NCBI GenBank assembly: GCA_002421745.1
Contig: DISC01000007.1
Span: 1-33,108 of the forward strand
Reading direction: 5' to 3'
DNA from: Patescibacteria group bacterium UBA6220
GTDB taxonomy: Bacteria > Patescibacteriota > Minisyncoccia > Minisyncoccales > Minisyncoccaceae
Length of the DNA: 33,108 nt
The notes under the pieces were generated by a model, which saw only the letters and a program-made list of their open reading frames with translations, had not been told where the DNA came from and did no database searches. Below, piece by piece: positions 1 to 8,356 of the stretch. The position numbers and the translations under genes are program-made. Position 1 is the first letter of the stretch. Each line of letters begins with the position of its first letter.

Positions 1-899
1 AACTATTTCGGGAAGAACCAGCTATTACCAAACTCGATTAGCTTTTCACTCCTTACCACAGCTCATCCCAATGTGTTGAACGACATAAGGGTTCGGACCT
101 CCACTTTCATTTCTGAAAGCTTCATCCTGGCCATGGCAAGCTCGTCTGGCTTCGGGTCTTTTTCAACCAATTTATGTTCGCCCTTTTAAGACTCGGTTTC
201 CCTGTGCCTCCACGCCAGAAGCGCTTAGACAATTGATTAAAAAAACTCGTTGGCTCGTTCTGCAAAAAGCACGCTATCACCAAGCAATAAATTGCTCAGC
301 TCTAACTCTTTGTGGGTAGTATGGTTTCAGGTTCTATTTCACCGCCCTCACCGGGCTACTTTTCACCTTTCCCTTACGGTACTGGTTCACTATCGGTGAC
401 CAAATTATATTTAGCCTTGGCGGGTAGTCCCGCCGGATTCCCACCGACTCGTCTTGATTCGATGGTACTCAGGAAAGATAACAAGAAGCGTAATTTAATT
501 TTTGTTTACTGGACTATCACCGTCTATGGTCCCTCTTTCCAGAGAGGTTCAACTAATTAAATTATCTTTTCAACTTCCTTTAACTGAATAAACGTTATCC
601 CCCTACAACCCCCATTCATGTAAACACAAATGAGTTTGGGCTAATCCCCGTTCGCTCGCCGCTACTAGGGGAATGCGGAATTATGCATTCCATTATTTTC
701 TTTTCCTGCGCCTACTGAGATGTTTCACTTCAGCGCGTTCGCTTCGAGATTAACTCGATAACTTTGTTTTGCAAAGTTGGGTTCCCCCATTCGGAGATCC
801 CCGGATCAAAGATTGCTAACATCTCCCCGAGGCTTATCGCAGCTACGCCACGTCCTTCTTAGCTTTTGGTCCCAAGGCATCCACCATATACCCTTAAAA
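1..899 (-). rRNA. rrl: 23S ribosomal RNA, 5' part (runs off the left edge)
   Basis: The reverse complement of this stretch gives the conserved start of 23S rRNA: the GGTGGATGCC element near the 5' end, then GAAGGACGTG, GCGATAAGC and CCGAATGGGG blocks in the usual order. Only about the first 900 nt are present. The 5' end is approximate (near 895-900). No 16S or tRNA gene lies directly upstream. The gene has its own promoter at 1088-1116, so it is transcribed separately from 16S. Confidence 0.95.
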
Positions 900-980
900 A
901 ATTACTTTTGACTAGCAAATAATAACCTTGTTCTTTAATATATATAACTTTCTATTTTGTTTTCAATTTACATTCCAAAT

Positions 981-1067
981 AAAAAAGACGCTCGTGAGCG
1001 GCTTCCAACGATAGCCAAATCGGCTACTGTTTTAATACCGCTTGAACTTTTTTAATGTGTCTTTTTT
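981..1067 (-). other. structured leader of the 23S transcript
   Basis: On the minus strand an outer stem pairs AAAAAAGAC (1059-1067) with GTCTTTTTT (981-989). Inside it AGCGG (1038-1042) pairs with CCGCT (997-1001), and TAGCC (1022-1026) pairs with GGCTA (1012-1016). The A-tract/T-tract outer stem resembles an intrinsic terminator, yet it lies between the promoter and the 23S 5' end. It could be a processing structure, an attenuator, or the terminator of the upstream gene at 1178-1735. Pairing is read from sequence; function is inferred. Confidence 0.5.
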
Positions 1068-1087
1068 GTTTATCATTGACAAGTATT

Positions 1088-1116
1088 AATTTACTCGACT
1101 TAGAAGCTTTTGTCAA
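1088..1116 (-). promoter_or_regulatory. promoter for 23S rRNA
   Basis: TTGACA (1111-1116), a 17-nt spacer and TAAATT (1088-1093) on the minus strand form a good sigma-70-type promoter. Transcription would start near 1081, about 180 nt before the 23S 5' end. A second TTGTCA-type element nearby forms an inverted repeat with this -35 box. Confidence 0.6.
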
Positions 1117-1177
1117 GTAAATAAATATCTTTATTTAACAGGCTTTTTGACATTTTTCAAAAACCCTGTTTTCGCTT

Positions 1178-1735
1178 CTAAAAAATGTGTTTTTTGAGAG
1201 CTTTTCTTCTTATTTTCCAGTCAGGAATTGTCTCAGAAACTAGATCCCAAAATCGAACAGAGTGATTCATTTGCTTTAAATGACATAATTCATGCACAAT
1301 CACATAATCAACTAAACTTTCGGGTAAATAAACTAGCTTGTAGCTAAAATTGAGATTACGACTAGTTGAACAGCTACCCCATCTAGTTTTTTGATTCTTT
1401 ATTTGAAGACTTTTAATATCAAAATTATAAAAGCAATTGAAATAATTAATCTTTTGCTCCACCAAAGCAAGAGCGCTTTCTTTTTTTTCAAGGTAGTCTT
1501 TCTTGTGACCGACAATCGGATTAATTGTATTTTTTAATGAATATTCTATCTTTTCCAAAATCCATTCAGCTTTTTCTTTAATAAATTTTTCCGCTAAAAA
1601 AATTGGAAAATATTTTGGAACAGTTAAGCCAACCTGACCATTACGAGATACAGTTAAGCTTAAATTTTTAGCTCGACTATTTTTTTTAATATTATAGCCG
1701 ATTATTTTTCCATTTAAATTTATTTCTCTTCTCAT
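1178..1735 (-). CDS. YgjP-like (DUF45) zinc metallopeptidase
   Basis: Predicted zinc-dependent hydrolase of the DUF45/YgjP group, related in its core to SprT/WLM peptidases. The zinc motif HELCH is at residues 148-152 with a further His at 158, and the preceding TRWGSCS block (about 117-123) is typical of the family. Length (185 aa) is somewhat below the usual 220-240, because the N-terminal beta region is short. It probably acts in the cytosol; there is no signal peptide. The physiological substrate of the family is not settled. TATAAT lies 6 nt upstream of the ATG, with no Shine-Dalgarno site, suggesting a leaderless transcript. The gene lies between the terminator of its upstream neighbour (1773-1800) and the 23S promoter. 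Confidence 0.85.
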   Translation of the reverse strand: MRREINLNGKIIGYNIKKNSRAKNLSLTVSRNGQVGLTVPKYFPIFLAEKFIKEKAEWILEKIEYSLKNTINPIVGHKKDYLEKKESALALVEQKINYFNCFYNFDIKSLQIKNQKTRWGSCSTSRNLNFSYKLVYLPESLVDYVIVHELCHLKQMNHSVRFWDLVSETIPDWKIRRKALKKHIF

Positions 1736-1741
1736 ACTTTT

Positions 1742-1747
1742 ATTATA
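1742..1747 (-). promoter_or_regulatory. -10 box of the YgjP-like gene, leaderless geometry
   Basis: TATAAT on the minus strand ends 6 nt before the ATG at 1735, so the predicted start of transcription falls on the start codon. No convincing -35 box is visible. Confidence 0.45.
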
Positions 1748-1772
1748 ACAATAAAAACATTATAATAAAAAG

Positions 1773-1800
1773 TAAAAAAAATCGACTCTTTCGAATCGAC
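1773..1800 (-). terminator. intrinsic terminator after the gene at 1804-2634
   Basis: GTCGATTC (1793-1800), a GAAA tetraloop and GAGTCGAT (1781-1788) form an 8-bp stem followed by a run of T on the minus strand. It starts directly after the TGA stop. Confidence 0.8.
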
Positions 1801-1803
1801 ATT

Positions 1804-2634
1804 TCAGATATTTTTGATATAAGCTTTTTCAACAAGAGCACTCAAAACACTCAAGCCAACCAATATGACAAATTGCTGATAAAGATCATCAACATTATGA
1901 CTGCTAAATTCATAACCAGTTGGATTTTTACTGAAAACCCTGGGTGGCCAATCTGCTGGATTAAGTCCGCAAGCATTACCTGGACAATCTATCACTAAAA
2001 ATCCATCATCGGTCCTGACTTCAACAGAATAAAGCTCACCAAACATCTTATTAGTTTTTTTTCCGTTTATTTTCTTAACAGCTTTTTTTATGGCTGCCAA
2101 AGCCGGCTTAATGTTTTGTCCTTTGTTGACATAATACGAGCCGAAAAAATTTCTAGCATCAACATTGAATTCACCACTAATATGCCCCCCAAAAATCCTG
2201 CGCTTACAACAAACAGTTTCAATCATTATAAATTGAGGAATATACTTATCATTCGCCGTTATATTTTCGTAATCACTCAAATTCATGGAGTCTAAAAGGA
2301 GTTTAAAGCTGGCCATTGCCGCAAAAAAATACTGCTCTGTTTCGCGATCCTTAATATGCTGAATTTGAAATACCAAGCGAAGAAACTCGCTTTGATCGTT
2401 GTTTTCTACAGTAAGTGCATTTTCAAATCCAAATTTCTTAGCGCTTAATGATGATTCGAATTTTTCAAAACCAAACTCTTCAATTAAATACGGGGCCATC
2501 ATTTTTAATGACCTTTCTGATATAATCTTAAGTTGGCATTTTTTAATTTCGAGCACAATAGCGCAATCATTCTTTTTTTGCTCCCAAGAAAAACGATAAA
2601 TCATAGGAATATTTTCTTCTACAATGTGCATCAT
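1804..2634 (-). CDS. protein of unknown function (276 aa)
   Basis: I do not recognise this family. The product is soluble in most of its length, with a hydrophobic C-terminal stretch (about 253-271) that could be a membrane or buried helix. Cysteines occur in a Cys-Cys-Lys-Arg-Arg run (about 143-147) and near PGNACG (about 218-223), but there is no clear metal-site spacing. The gene is a single transcription unit: a promoter with an 8+8 bp dyad over its -10 box lies upstream and an intrinsic terminator follows the stop. This suggests a regulated stand-alone gene. Two adjacent ATG codons start the frame; a later in-frame ATG (codon 11) is also possible. Confidence 0.7.
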   Translation of the reverse strand: MMHIVEENIPMIYRFSWEQKKNDCAIVLEIKKCQLKIISERSLKMMAPYLIEEFGFEKFESSLSAKKFGFENALTVENNDQSEFLRLVFQIQHIKDRETEQYFFAAMASFKLLLDSMNLSDYENITANDKYIPQFIMIETVCCKRRIFGGHISGEFNVDARNFFGSYYVNKGQNIKPALAAIKKAVKKINGKKTNKMFGELYSVEVRTDDGFLVIDCPGNACGLNPADWPPRVFSKNPTGYEFSSHNVDDLYQQFVILVGLSVLSALVEKAYIKNI

Positions 2635-2664
2635 AATCTCTAGCCCTCTTTTAAATTTTAAAAG

Positions 2665-2701
2665 AACAAGCTCAATATAGCACAGCTTGTTAATTATTCA
2701 A
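2665..2701 (-). promoter_or_regulatory. promoter with dyad operator for the gene at 1804-2634
   Basis: TTGAAT (2696-2701), a 16-nt spacer and TATATT (2674-2679, preceded by TGC as in extended -10 promoters) lie on the minus strand. A perfect inverted repeat, AACAAGCT (2665-2672) and AGCTTGTT (2684-2691), flanks the -10 box. This is the usual layout of a dimeric repressor site. No regulator gene is adjacent. The leader carries AGAGGG about 10 nt before the ATG, a weak Shine-Dalgarno resemblance. Confidence 0.55.
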
Positions 2702-2740
2702 TATTATTAAATATTCTCCTCAATATCTAACGAATCAGCT

Positions 2741-4126
2741 CTATCCTTGATAGTATTCTTTTTTATTGTTAAGTGCATATTCGGCTCGAGCCAATTCTGT
2801 TCCTAGATAAATTGCGTGCGTAGTATCCATAACAAATCGACTAATAAGATCCCTAAGTTCTCTAGCTGATACTCCTTTAAATTCTTGTAAAAAAACTCCA
2901 TTATGATCAATGTGCTTTACAATGATTTCACTGTCTTTAACCTCAATAACAAAATTTCCCCTAGGATCAACTGTGCATTCCAGTTTGGGTTTATTTTTAT
3001 TTAATGTTTCTTTTGCTTCGATAAAGTCTCTTTCATAAATATGCGCCGAACAAGAAATAATAACCAATTTGCCCATTCTAAGGCCTAGGGCTTCGCTTAT
3101 TTCTTTTTGAATTTTCAATAACCCGTAAGCATTTTGCGGCCAGGCTCGATACATATCATTACTTCTAAAATAGGCTGTGAGATAAAGAATATCCTCTTGC
3201 ACTAAAGCTTGCACTAAATCCAAACAAGGTGACTTAATGTTCTTGCAATCCTTTGAAACATTCCAAGTAAAAGCAATGGCTCGCCTTGAATAACTTTCTT
3301 TTTTCAACTCGATTATGATTTCTTCTATCTGATTAATCCCATTATAATTTCTTAACCTGCTTCCATAAGTATATTCTACACCCTCAAAAATTCCATCAGT
3401 CATTAATTGAGGATAATAGCTAGCTAGGTCTTGTTTATTAAAGTAAAAATACTTTGGCAAATACGGATTATCGGGATCCTCATTATTAATAACTGTAACA
3501 ATATCTATTAGCTCTCTTTGTTTTTCTTCGTACTGGCTCATTTTTTCATATCCAAAATACAAAATCCTGTCCAAAACCTTAAGCCAAACATCAGCTACTT
3601 TTTCCCCTTCAATCCTAAACCCAACTTTTTCCGAAGAAAAAGTTTTTGCGGATTGAATTAAATGATTATCAAAATCAACAGATTTTTTAATCCATTTTTT
3701 AGGCAGACTAGAATATTCCAATTTTTGCAAAACCTCATCAATTTTTGCAGACTCTGTTACAACAGAATGCTTAGAAAAATAATCTCTAAATTCTTTTATT
3801 TTTTCTTGAGATATTTCTTCATGAAAAAATTCTTTTTTTTCTCCATCCAAAAAAGACTTCAACTCTTTTAAACTGCCGGACAAATCTCGCCCAGCAATAA
3901 TTAAAAAATTAATATTAGGATTTAAAAATATATTTCGAATAATAAAATTAATACCCTCTTTTGAATAAAGCTGTCCCATAATTGCCACCCTGCTTTTTGA
4001 TTCATCTGAAATATTTTTCCAAACATCTTCTTTTTTTGTCCAACCAGTAACAACCGCTACAGTGGCATTGGATTCTGTACTAAAAATAAGCTGACTGGGA
4101 TAATGTTTTGGCCAAAATTGATTCAT
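2741..4126 (-). CDS. thymidylate synthase fused to MtrA-like and DUF4346 pterin-type domains
   Basis: A 461-aa fusion. The middle (about 250-365) is a thymidylate synthase core: catalytic Cys301 in a SPC motif, Arg321-Ser322 and Asp324 in RSND, Asn332 in PQN, and His362/Tyr364 in AHIY. These match the E. coli residues C146, R166, S167, D169, N177, H207 and Y209. The His that normally follows the catalytic Cys is Leu. The N-terminal part (about 20-95: VAVVTGWT, GQLYSKEGI, IAGRDLSG) resembles MtrA-like regions. The C-terminal part (about 385-455, ending in HAIYLGTELARAEYAL) matches the DUF4346 pterin-binding type. It probably makes dTMP from dUMP; the one-carbon carrier may differ from ordinary folate (inference). 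There is a near-leaderless promoter (4136-4164) and no Shine-Dalgarno site. Confidence 0.8.
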   Translation of the reverse strand: MNQFWPKHYPSQLIFSTESNATVAVVTGWTKKEDVWKNISDESKSRVAIMGQLYSKEGINFIIRNIFLNPNINFLIIAGRDLSGSLKELKSFLDGEKKEFFHEEISQEKIKEFRDYFSKHSVVTESAKIDEVLQKLEYSSLPKKWIKKSVDFDNHLIQSAKTFSSEKVGFRIEGEKVADVWLKVLDRILYFGYEKMSQYEEKQRELIDIVTVINNEDPDNPYLPKYFYFNKQDLASYYPQLMTDGIFEGVEYTYGSRLRNYNGINQIEEIIIELKKESYSRRAIAFTWNVSKDCKNIKSPCLDLVQALVQEDILYLTAYFRSNDMYRAWPQNAYGLLKIQKEISEALGLRMGKLVIISCSAHIYERDFIEAKETLNKNKPKLECTVDPRGNFVIEVKDSEIIVKHIDHNGVFLQEFKGVSARELRDLISRFVMDTTHAIYLGTELARAEYALNNKKEYYQG

Positions 4127-4135
4127 ATATCTAAA

Positions 4136-4164
4136 ATTTTATAATACAAAGACTAATAAGTCAA
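4136..4164 (-). promoter_or_regulatory. promoter of the thymidylate synthase fusion gene
   Basis: TTGACT (4159-4164), a 17-nt spacer and TAAAAT (4136-4141) lie on the minus strand. The -10 box ends 9 nt before the ATG, so the leader would be only about 2-3 nt. The -35 box overlaps the T-run of the mreB terminator. Confidence 0.6.
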
Positions 4165-4187
4165 AAACGGCCCTAAGCCGCTTTTTT
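4162..4187 (-). terminator. intrinsic terminator after mreB
   Basis: CGGC (4177-4180) and GCCG (4168-4171) pair around a 5-nt loop, extended by a G-T and several A-T pairs, with T-runs on both sides. It could work in both directions and ends the frr-rseP-proS-mreB unit. Confidence 0.65.
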
Positions 4188-4213
4188 ATTAAATATTTAA
4201 TTTATACTCTCAA

Positions 4214-5290
4214 CTATCTAGGTGGTTGAATTTCTTCTATCTCTACGAGAACATCATGATATTCATCTAAATTCTCTAAAACCATACCAGCACCCCTAGC
4301 CACTGCAGTCATTGGATCTTCCATAACATAACAAGGTATTTTTGTTTCTTTGGTAATCATTTTATCAAGTCCGCGTAATAGAGCTCCTCCTCCAGCCAAC
4401 ACAATACCTTTTTTCATAATATCAGATAATAATTCTGGTGGAGTGATTTCAATAGTATTTTTTATTTCTGACACAATTTGTGTAATAGATTTTTCCAAGG
4501 CTTTTTTAACATCCAACTGAGAAATAATAATCTCTTCGGGTAATCCAGTTACCAAATTCCTTCCTCGCATAGGCATTTCTTTAATTTCGGCTTTAAGGGG
4601 TTCTTTTTCAAAATAAACCACTCCAATATTTATTTTTATTCTTTCCGCAGTTCTTACCCCAATCAATAATTTGTATCTTTCTTGTGCATATTGAATAATG
4701 TCATTGTTTAATTTGTCTCCAGCAATTCTTAAACTTTTAGAAACAACGATACCACCCAAAGAAATAACAGCCACTTCAGTTGTACCGCCACCAATATCAA
4801 CAATAAAATTTCCAGCTGGATCATGTACTGGCATTCTGGCACCAATAGTTGCAGCCATTGGCTCTTCAATTAAAAAGACCTCTCTAGCACCAGCGGATTT
4901 TGTGGCATCAATCACAGCTTTCTTTTCCACTTCGGTAACACCAGAAGGAATTCCAACAATTACTCGAGGTTTTAAAATAGTAAATTTGTCTTCTTTGGCT
5001 CTTTCAATCAAATAACGCAACATTTGTTCTGTTACTTCGAAGTCAGAAATTACTCCAGAAACTAATGGCCTAATTGCCACAATATGACCTGGAGTTTTTC
5101 CAACCATTTTTTCTGCCTCTCGACCAATAGCCAAAACTTGATTTGTTTTTTTATTTAATGCCACAACAGAAGGTTCGGATAAAATTATCCCTCGCCCTTT
5201 TACATAGACAAGACAATTGGCTGTTCCCAAATCAATTGCAATATCTTGTGATAAATTAGCTAAAATATTACTGAAAAAATTTTTCGACAT
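4214..5290 (-). CDS. mreB: rod shape-determining protein MreB
   Basis: Actin-like ATPase that polymerises under the membrane and organises lateral cell-wall synthesis. The phosphate-1 motif (DIAIDLGTANCLVYVKGRG, about 16-34), the FIVDIGGGTTEVAVISLGG phosphate-2 block (about 158-176) and the GIVLAGGGALLRGLD adenosine block (about 294-308) are all present. The length (358 aa) is usual for MreB. The first 7 codons overlap the end of proS by 23 bp, in keeping with translational coupling in the frr-rseP-hyp-proS-mreB unit. A second MreB lies at 12651-13652. No Shine-Dalgarno site is visible. Confidence 0.95.
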   Translation of the reverse strand: MSKNFFSNILANLSQDIAIDLGTANCLVYVKGRGIILSEPSVVALNKKTNQVLAIGREAEKMVGKTPGHIVAIRPLVSGVISDFEVTEQMLRYLIERAKEDKFTILKPRVIVGIPSGVTEVEKKAVIDATKSAGAREVFLIEEPMAATIGARMPVHDPAGNFIVDIGGGTTEVAVISLGGIVVSKSLRIAGDKLNNDIIQYAQERYKLLIGVRTAERIKINIGVVYFEKEPLKAEIKEMPMRGRNLVTGLPEEIIISQLDVKKALEKSITQIVSEIKNTIEITPPELLSDIMKKGIVLAGGGALLRGLDKMITKETKIPCYVMEDPMTAVARGAGMVLENLDEYHDVLVEIEEIQPPR

Positions 5291-6497
5291 AATTCGTAAT
5301 CTCGGTTATTTTTATTAAACAAGCGTCTTTTTCGTTTCTGCTTTTCACTTCAACGCTATTCTCACTTAAGGTTTTTTTACTCACCACTACGCGCAAAGGA
5401 ATACCAATTAAATCACTATCATTTAATTTTTCACCCGCAGTCTTTTCATCTCTATTGTCGTATAATACTTCAAAATTTTTATTTTGTAAAATTTCGTAAA
5501 TTTCTTGAGTTTTTTGCTTTATTTCTTCATCTCCTCCTGTGATTTCAATCAAATGAATCTGAAAGGGAGCTACGTTCTTTGGCCAAGCCATTCCCTTGCC
5601 ATCGCTCAATACTTCAACAATCGCACCCATCAATCGACTAATCCCCAAACCGTAACAACCCATTATAATTGTCGTTCCTCTCTCTGTCTTTAATTCAAAA
5701 GGCTCAGAATATCTAGTGTTTAGTCTAAAAATATTTCCAACTTCAATGGACTTCTTTTCAGTGAAATCATCACTATTACAATTTGAACATTTTTCTTCTT
5801 TTACTTCTTTATTAAATACCGCTTGGCATTTATTACAGATATAAATAACGTCCTCACCTGCTTCAGTAATGGTTTGAAATTCGTGTGAATATTTTTCAGA
5901 AAATTTTCCCCCGGATGCCAAAGCAAAATAAGTTAATTCTTTTATTCCGCAACGCTCATAAACATTATCATAGGCTTGTTTTACTTTTTCATAATAATCA
6001 TCTAAGTCTTCCTGTGTCTCGTGAAAAGAATATAAATCTTTCATTATAAATTCCCTGCCTCGTAAAAGACCAGATTTGGCCCTTGGTTCGTTTCTAAACT
6101 TGGTTTGAATCTGATAAACATATTTCGGCAAATCTTTATGAGATAAAATATGCTTTTTTATTAAAGGTGTAATTATTTCTTCGTGTGTCCAACCCAAGCC
6201 TGTGTCTTCATTAATTATTTTGTACATTTCTTCTACAACCCATCGTCCGCTTATTTCCCAATTTTCTTTGGGTGTCAAAGACGGCATCAATATTTCTTGA
6301 CCTTCGATCTTGTTCATTTCTTCACGAACAATATTTTGAATTTTTTTAATCACCCTCAAACCCAAAGGCAAATAAGTATACACCCCACTACTTAATTTAT
6401 CCACAAAGCCCGCCCGAATTAAAAGTTGAGCGTTTAAGCTTTTTTCATCTTTAGGTGCGTCCTTTAAAGTTTTGGTAAATAATTGTGATTGTTTCAT
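5268..6497 (-). CDS. proS: prolyl-tRNA synthetase, short form without the INS editing domain
   Basis: Class II synthetase charging tRNA-Pro. Motif 2 (RNEPRAKSGLLRGREFIMKD, about 133-152) and the motif 3 region (GCYGLGISRLMGAI, about 280-293) are bacterial-type, but the protein has only 409 aa against about 570 in E. coli. Where the roughly 180-residue INS domain that clears mischarged Ala-tRNA-Pro normally sits, there is only a short zinc-ribbon-like segment, CNKC...CSNC (about 221-240). The C-terminal anticodon-binding domain is present. The start lies 2 nt after the stop of the upstream gene, without a Shine-Dalgarno site. Confidence 0.93.
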   Translation of the reverse strand: MKQSQLFTKTLKDAPKDEKSLNAQLLIRAGFVDKLSSGVYTYLPLGLRVIKKIQNIVREEMNKIEGQEILMPSLTPKENWEISGRWVVEEMYKIINEDTGLGWTHEEIITPLIKKHILSHKDLPKYVYQIQTKFRNEPRAKSGLLRGREFIMKDLYSFHETQEDLDDYYEKVKQAYDNVYERCGIKELTYFALASGGKFSEKYSHEFQTITEAGEDVIYICNKCQAVFNKEVKEEKCSNCNSDDFTEKKSIEVGNIFRLNTRYSEPFELKTERGTTIIMGCYGLGISRLMGAIVEVLSDGKGMAWPKNVAPFQIHLIEITGGDEEIKQKTQEIYEILQNKNFEVLYDNRDEKTAGEKLNDSDLIGIPLRVVVSKKTLSENSVEVKSRNEKDACLIKITEITNYVEKFFQ

Positions 6498-6499
6498 AT

Positions 6500-7219
6500 T
6501 TATAATTTAGAAAGATATTCTTTAAATATTTTAAATTCTTCTGTTAAATTATTGGAATAAGAAGTCTCCGATAACCATTCTTTTTTTTCGTAATCATAAT
6601 TATAATAATTTTTCTTATAAAAATATTCATCGTATTTCGGAGAATAAACCCATGAAGTAATTAATCTTGAATCCATTGTCCAGGCTGCGTCTTCCCAAGT
6701 AACGGCATTTGCTGGAAAATCATCTATATCAACAACTTTAAATTTTTCAAAACTATAGCTTCTCTCTAATATTTTTGAAAAATATTTTTCACTAAAACCC
6801 CATCCACCCTCAAACGGCTCAAGAACAACAAAAATATAATAATCTTCCCCATAAGCTTCTTCTGAATTACAACACAAACCAGCAAAATAATCGTCATCTA
6901 CATCTAAAAAATCCTTATCCATATTTAAAAAATCACCACAAGCATAATATTTTTGATACGTTCCTCTTTTTTTAGCATTCAAACAAAAATCATCCAGTAA
7001 TTGCCTCGCCTCACTATCATCTGCTTTCTGTAATTCCTGATCATTATTATTAACAATTTCTGTTATTTGCTGAGCTTCTTTTTGATTGTTTGCCTGAAAC
7101 AAAAATTTATATTTTTGAACAATAAACACTCCGCAAACAATGAACAAAATCACAACCAATAAAAATATAATCCCTATTATTATTTTATTATTTGCGGTTT
7201 TTAAATTTAATTGTTTCAT
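6500..7219 (-). CDS. membrane-anchored protein of unknown function
   Basis: I do not recognise this family. The N terminus has one strong transmembrane helix (about 13-35, Ile/Val/Phe-rich) with Lys on both flanks. The rest is an acidic, Tyr- and Asp-rich domain (about 45-239), probably outside the membrane. The ATG overlaps the TGA of rseP by 4 nt (ATGA) and the stop is 2 nt before proS, so it is firmly inside the operon. Placement next to the site-2 protease RseP makes a substrate or partner role possible; that is a guess from context only. Confidence 0.75.
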   Translation of the reverse strand: MKQLNLKTANNKIIIGIIFLLVVILFIVCGVFIVQKYKFLFQANNQKEAQQITEIVNNNDQELQKADDSEARQLLDDFCLNAKKRGTYQKYYACGDFLNMDKDFLDVDDDYFAGLCCNSEEAYGEDYYIFVVLEPFEGGWGFSEKYFSKILERSYSFEKFKVVDIDDFPANAVTWEDAAWTMDSRLITSWVYSPKYDEYFYKKNYYNYDYEKKEWLSETSYSNNLTEEFKIFKEYLSKL

Positions 7220-8352
7220 GCTCCAAATATTATACTTTTAAATTGAAAAAAATCTTTAAAAACAATGAGTAGCGCTAAAGCAATCAAAAGTACCATTCCT
7301 ACTTGCTCAATTTTCATTAACAATTCTTTAGTAAATATTTTTTTATTAACAGTTTGCAAAAGAGTATAAATAAATTTTGCTCCATCTAAAGCTGGCAAGG
7401 GAATAAGATTGCTCACACCCAAAGCAATAGAAAGCAGTGCTATTAAATTAATTACTGGAATAATCCCATCTTTTGATACCACCTTAGTAATTGCAAAAAT
7501 ACCAACCGGACCAGTCAAAGAAGAAGCTAAAGGTTCTGCTGATTTTTGTTTTAGCGAAACAGAGATCAAATTTCCCATTGCAGAAAAAGAATAATCAATA
7601 AAATTATATGTCTGATAAAAACCACACAAAGCCTTGTCGGTAAAAGAATTAAAACTGACAAAATCAACTGTGCTTAATGATACTCCTATCGGTCCTTCGC
7701 CTGCTATTGTATCTGCTCGAGGAGTTAAAGCAATACTTTTTAATTCTTTAGTTTGACCATCAAGATAAACCACGTCCATACTTTTTCCAAGATTATTTTC
7801 AACTGCTTCAGCAAAATTTTCCGCACTACTCATACTAATTCCGTTAACCGAAATAATCGCATCTTTAAATTTAAGACCTGCGACTGCGGCTGGAGAATTA
7901 GCATTAACTCCAACAATCAAAGGATTAATTTGTTGCTCTCCAAAAGGAAATTTATAATTATCTAAAATCAAATTTTGTTCCACTTTAAATCCCGAACCAA
8001 TAAGTAAAAAATAAAATAAGACCACAGCCAATAGAAGATTCATAAAAACACCGTTCAAACAAATAAAGACTTTAACCCAGGTATTTTTTGATTCATAACT
8101 CTTAGGATCTTTATCTTTCTCATCATCCATTTCATCCATTCCATAAATTTTATTGTATCCACCAAAAGGCAAGGCTCCTAAAAAATATTGCGTTTCGCCA
8201 ATCTTTTTCTGCCAAATTTTAGGAGGAAATCCAACACCAAATTCTTCTACTTTGACTCCAGTTATTTTTGCAGCCAAAAAATGACCCAATTCATGGACAA
8301 AAACCACAATGCTCAATATTAAAATAAAAATAAGAATATCAAATATAAACAT
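7216..8352 (-). CDS. rseP: site-2 type intramembrane zinc protease RseP
   Basis: M50-family membrane metalloprotease that cuts membrane-bound substrates such as anti-sigma factors. The zinc motif HELGH (residues 20-24) is in the first membrane helix and the third ligand lies in the LDG motif near residue 322. A single PDZ domain occupies about 145-230 (NSPAAVAGLKFKDAIISVNG). At 378 aa it is near the one-PDZ size of Gram-positive and CPR members. It starts 4 nt after frr and overlaps the next gene by 4 nt. The AAGG just upstream of the ATG belongs to the last frr codons, so it is not good evidence for a Shine-Dalgarno site. Confidence 0.92.
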   Translation of the reverse strand: MFIFDILIFILILSIVVFVHELGHFLAAKITGVKVEEFGVGFPPKIWQKKIGETQYFLGALPFGGYNKIYGMDEMDDEKDKDPKSYESKNTWVKVFICLNGVFMNLLLAVVLFYFLLIGSGFKVEQNLILDNYKFPFGEQQINPLIVGVNANSPAAVAGLKFKDAIISVNGISMSSAENFAEAVENNLGKSMDVVYLDGQTKELKSIALTPRADTIAGEGPIGVSLSTVDFVSFNSFTDKALCGFYQTYNFIDYSFSAMGNLISVSLKQKSAEPLASSLTGPVGIFAITKVVSKDGIIPVINLIALLSIALGVSNLIPLPALDGAKFIYTLLQTVNKKIFTKELLMKIEQVGMVLLIALALLIVFKDFFQFKSIIFGA

Positions 8353-8356
8353 AAAA

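Noticed and set aside
312..560. Open frame of 82 codons on the plus strand
   Set aside because: It lies antisense inside the conserved 23S rRNA and has no protein-like features.
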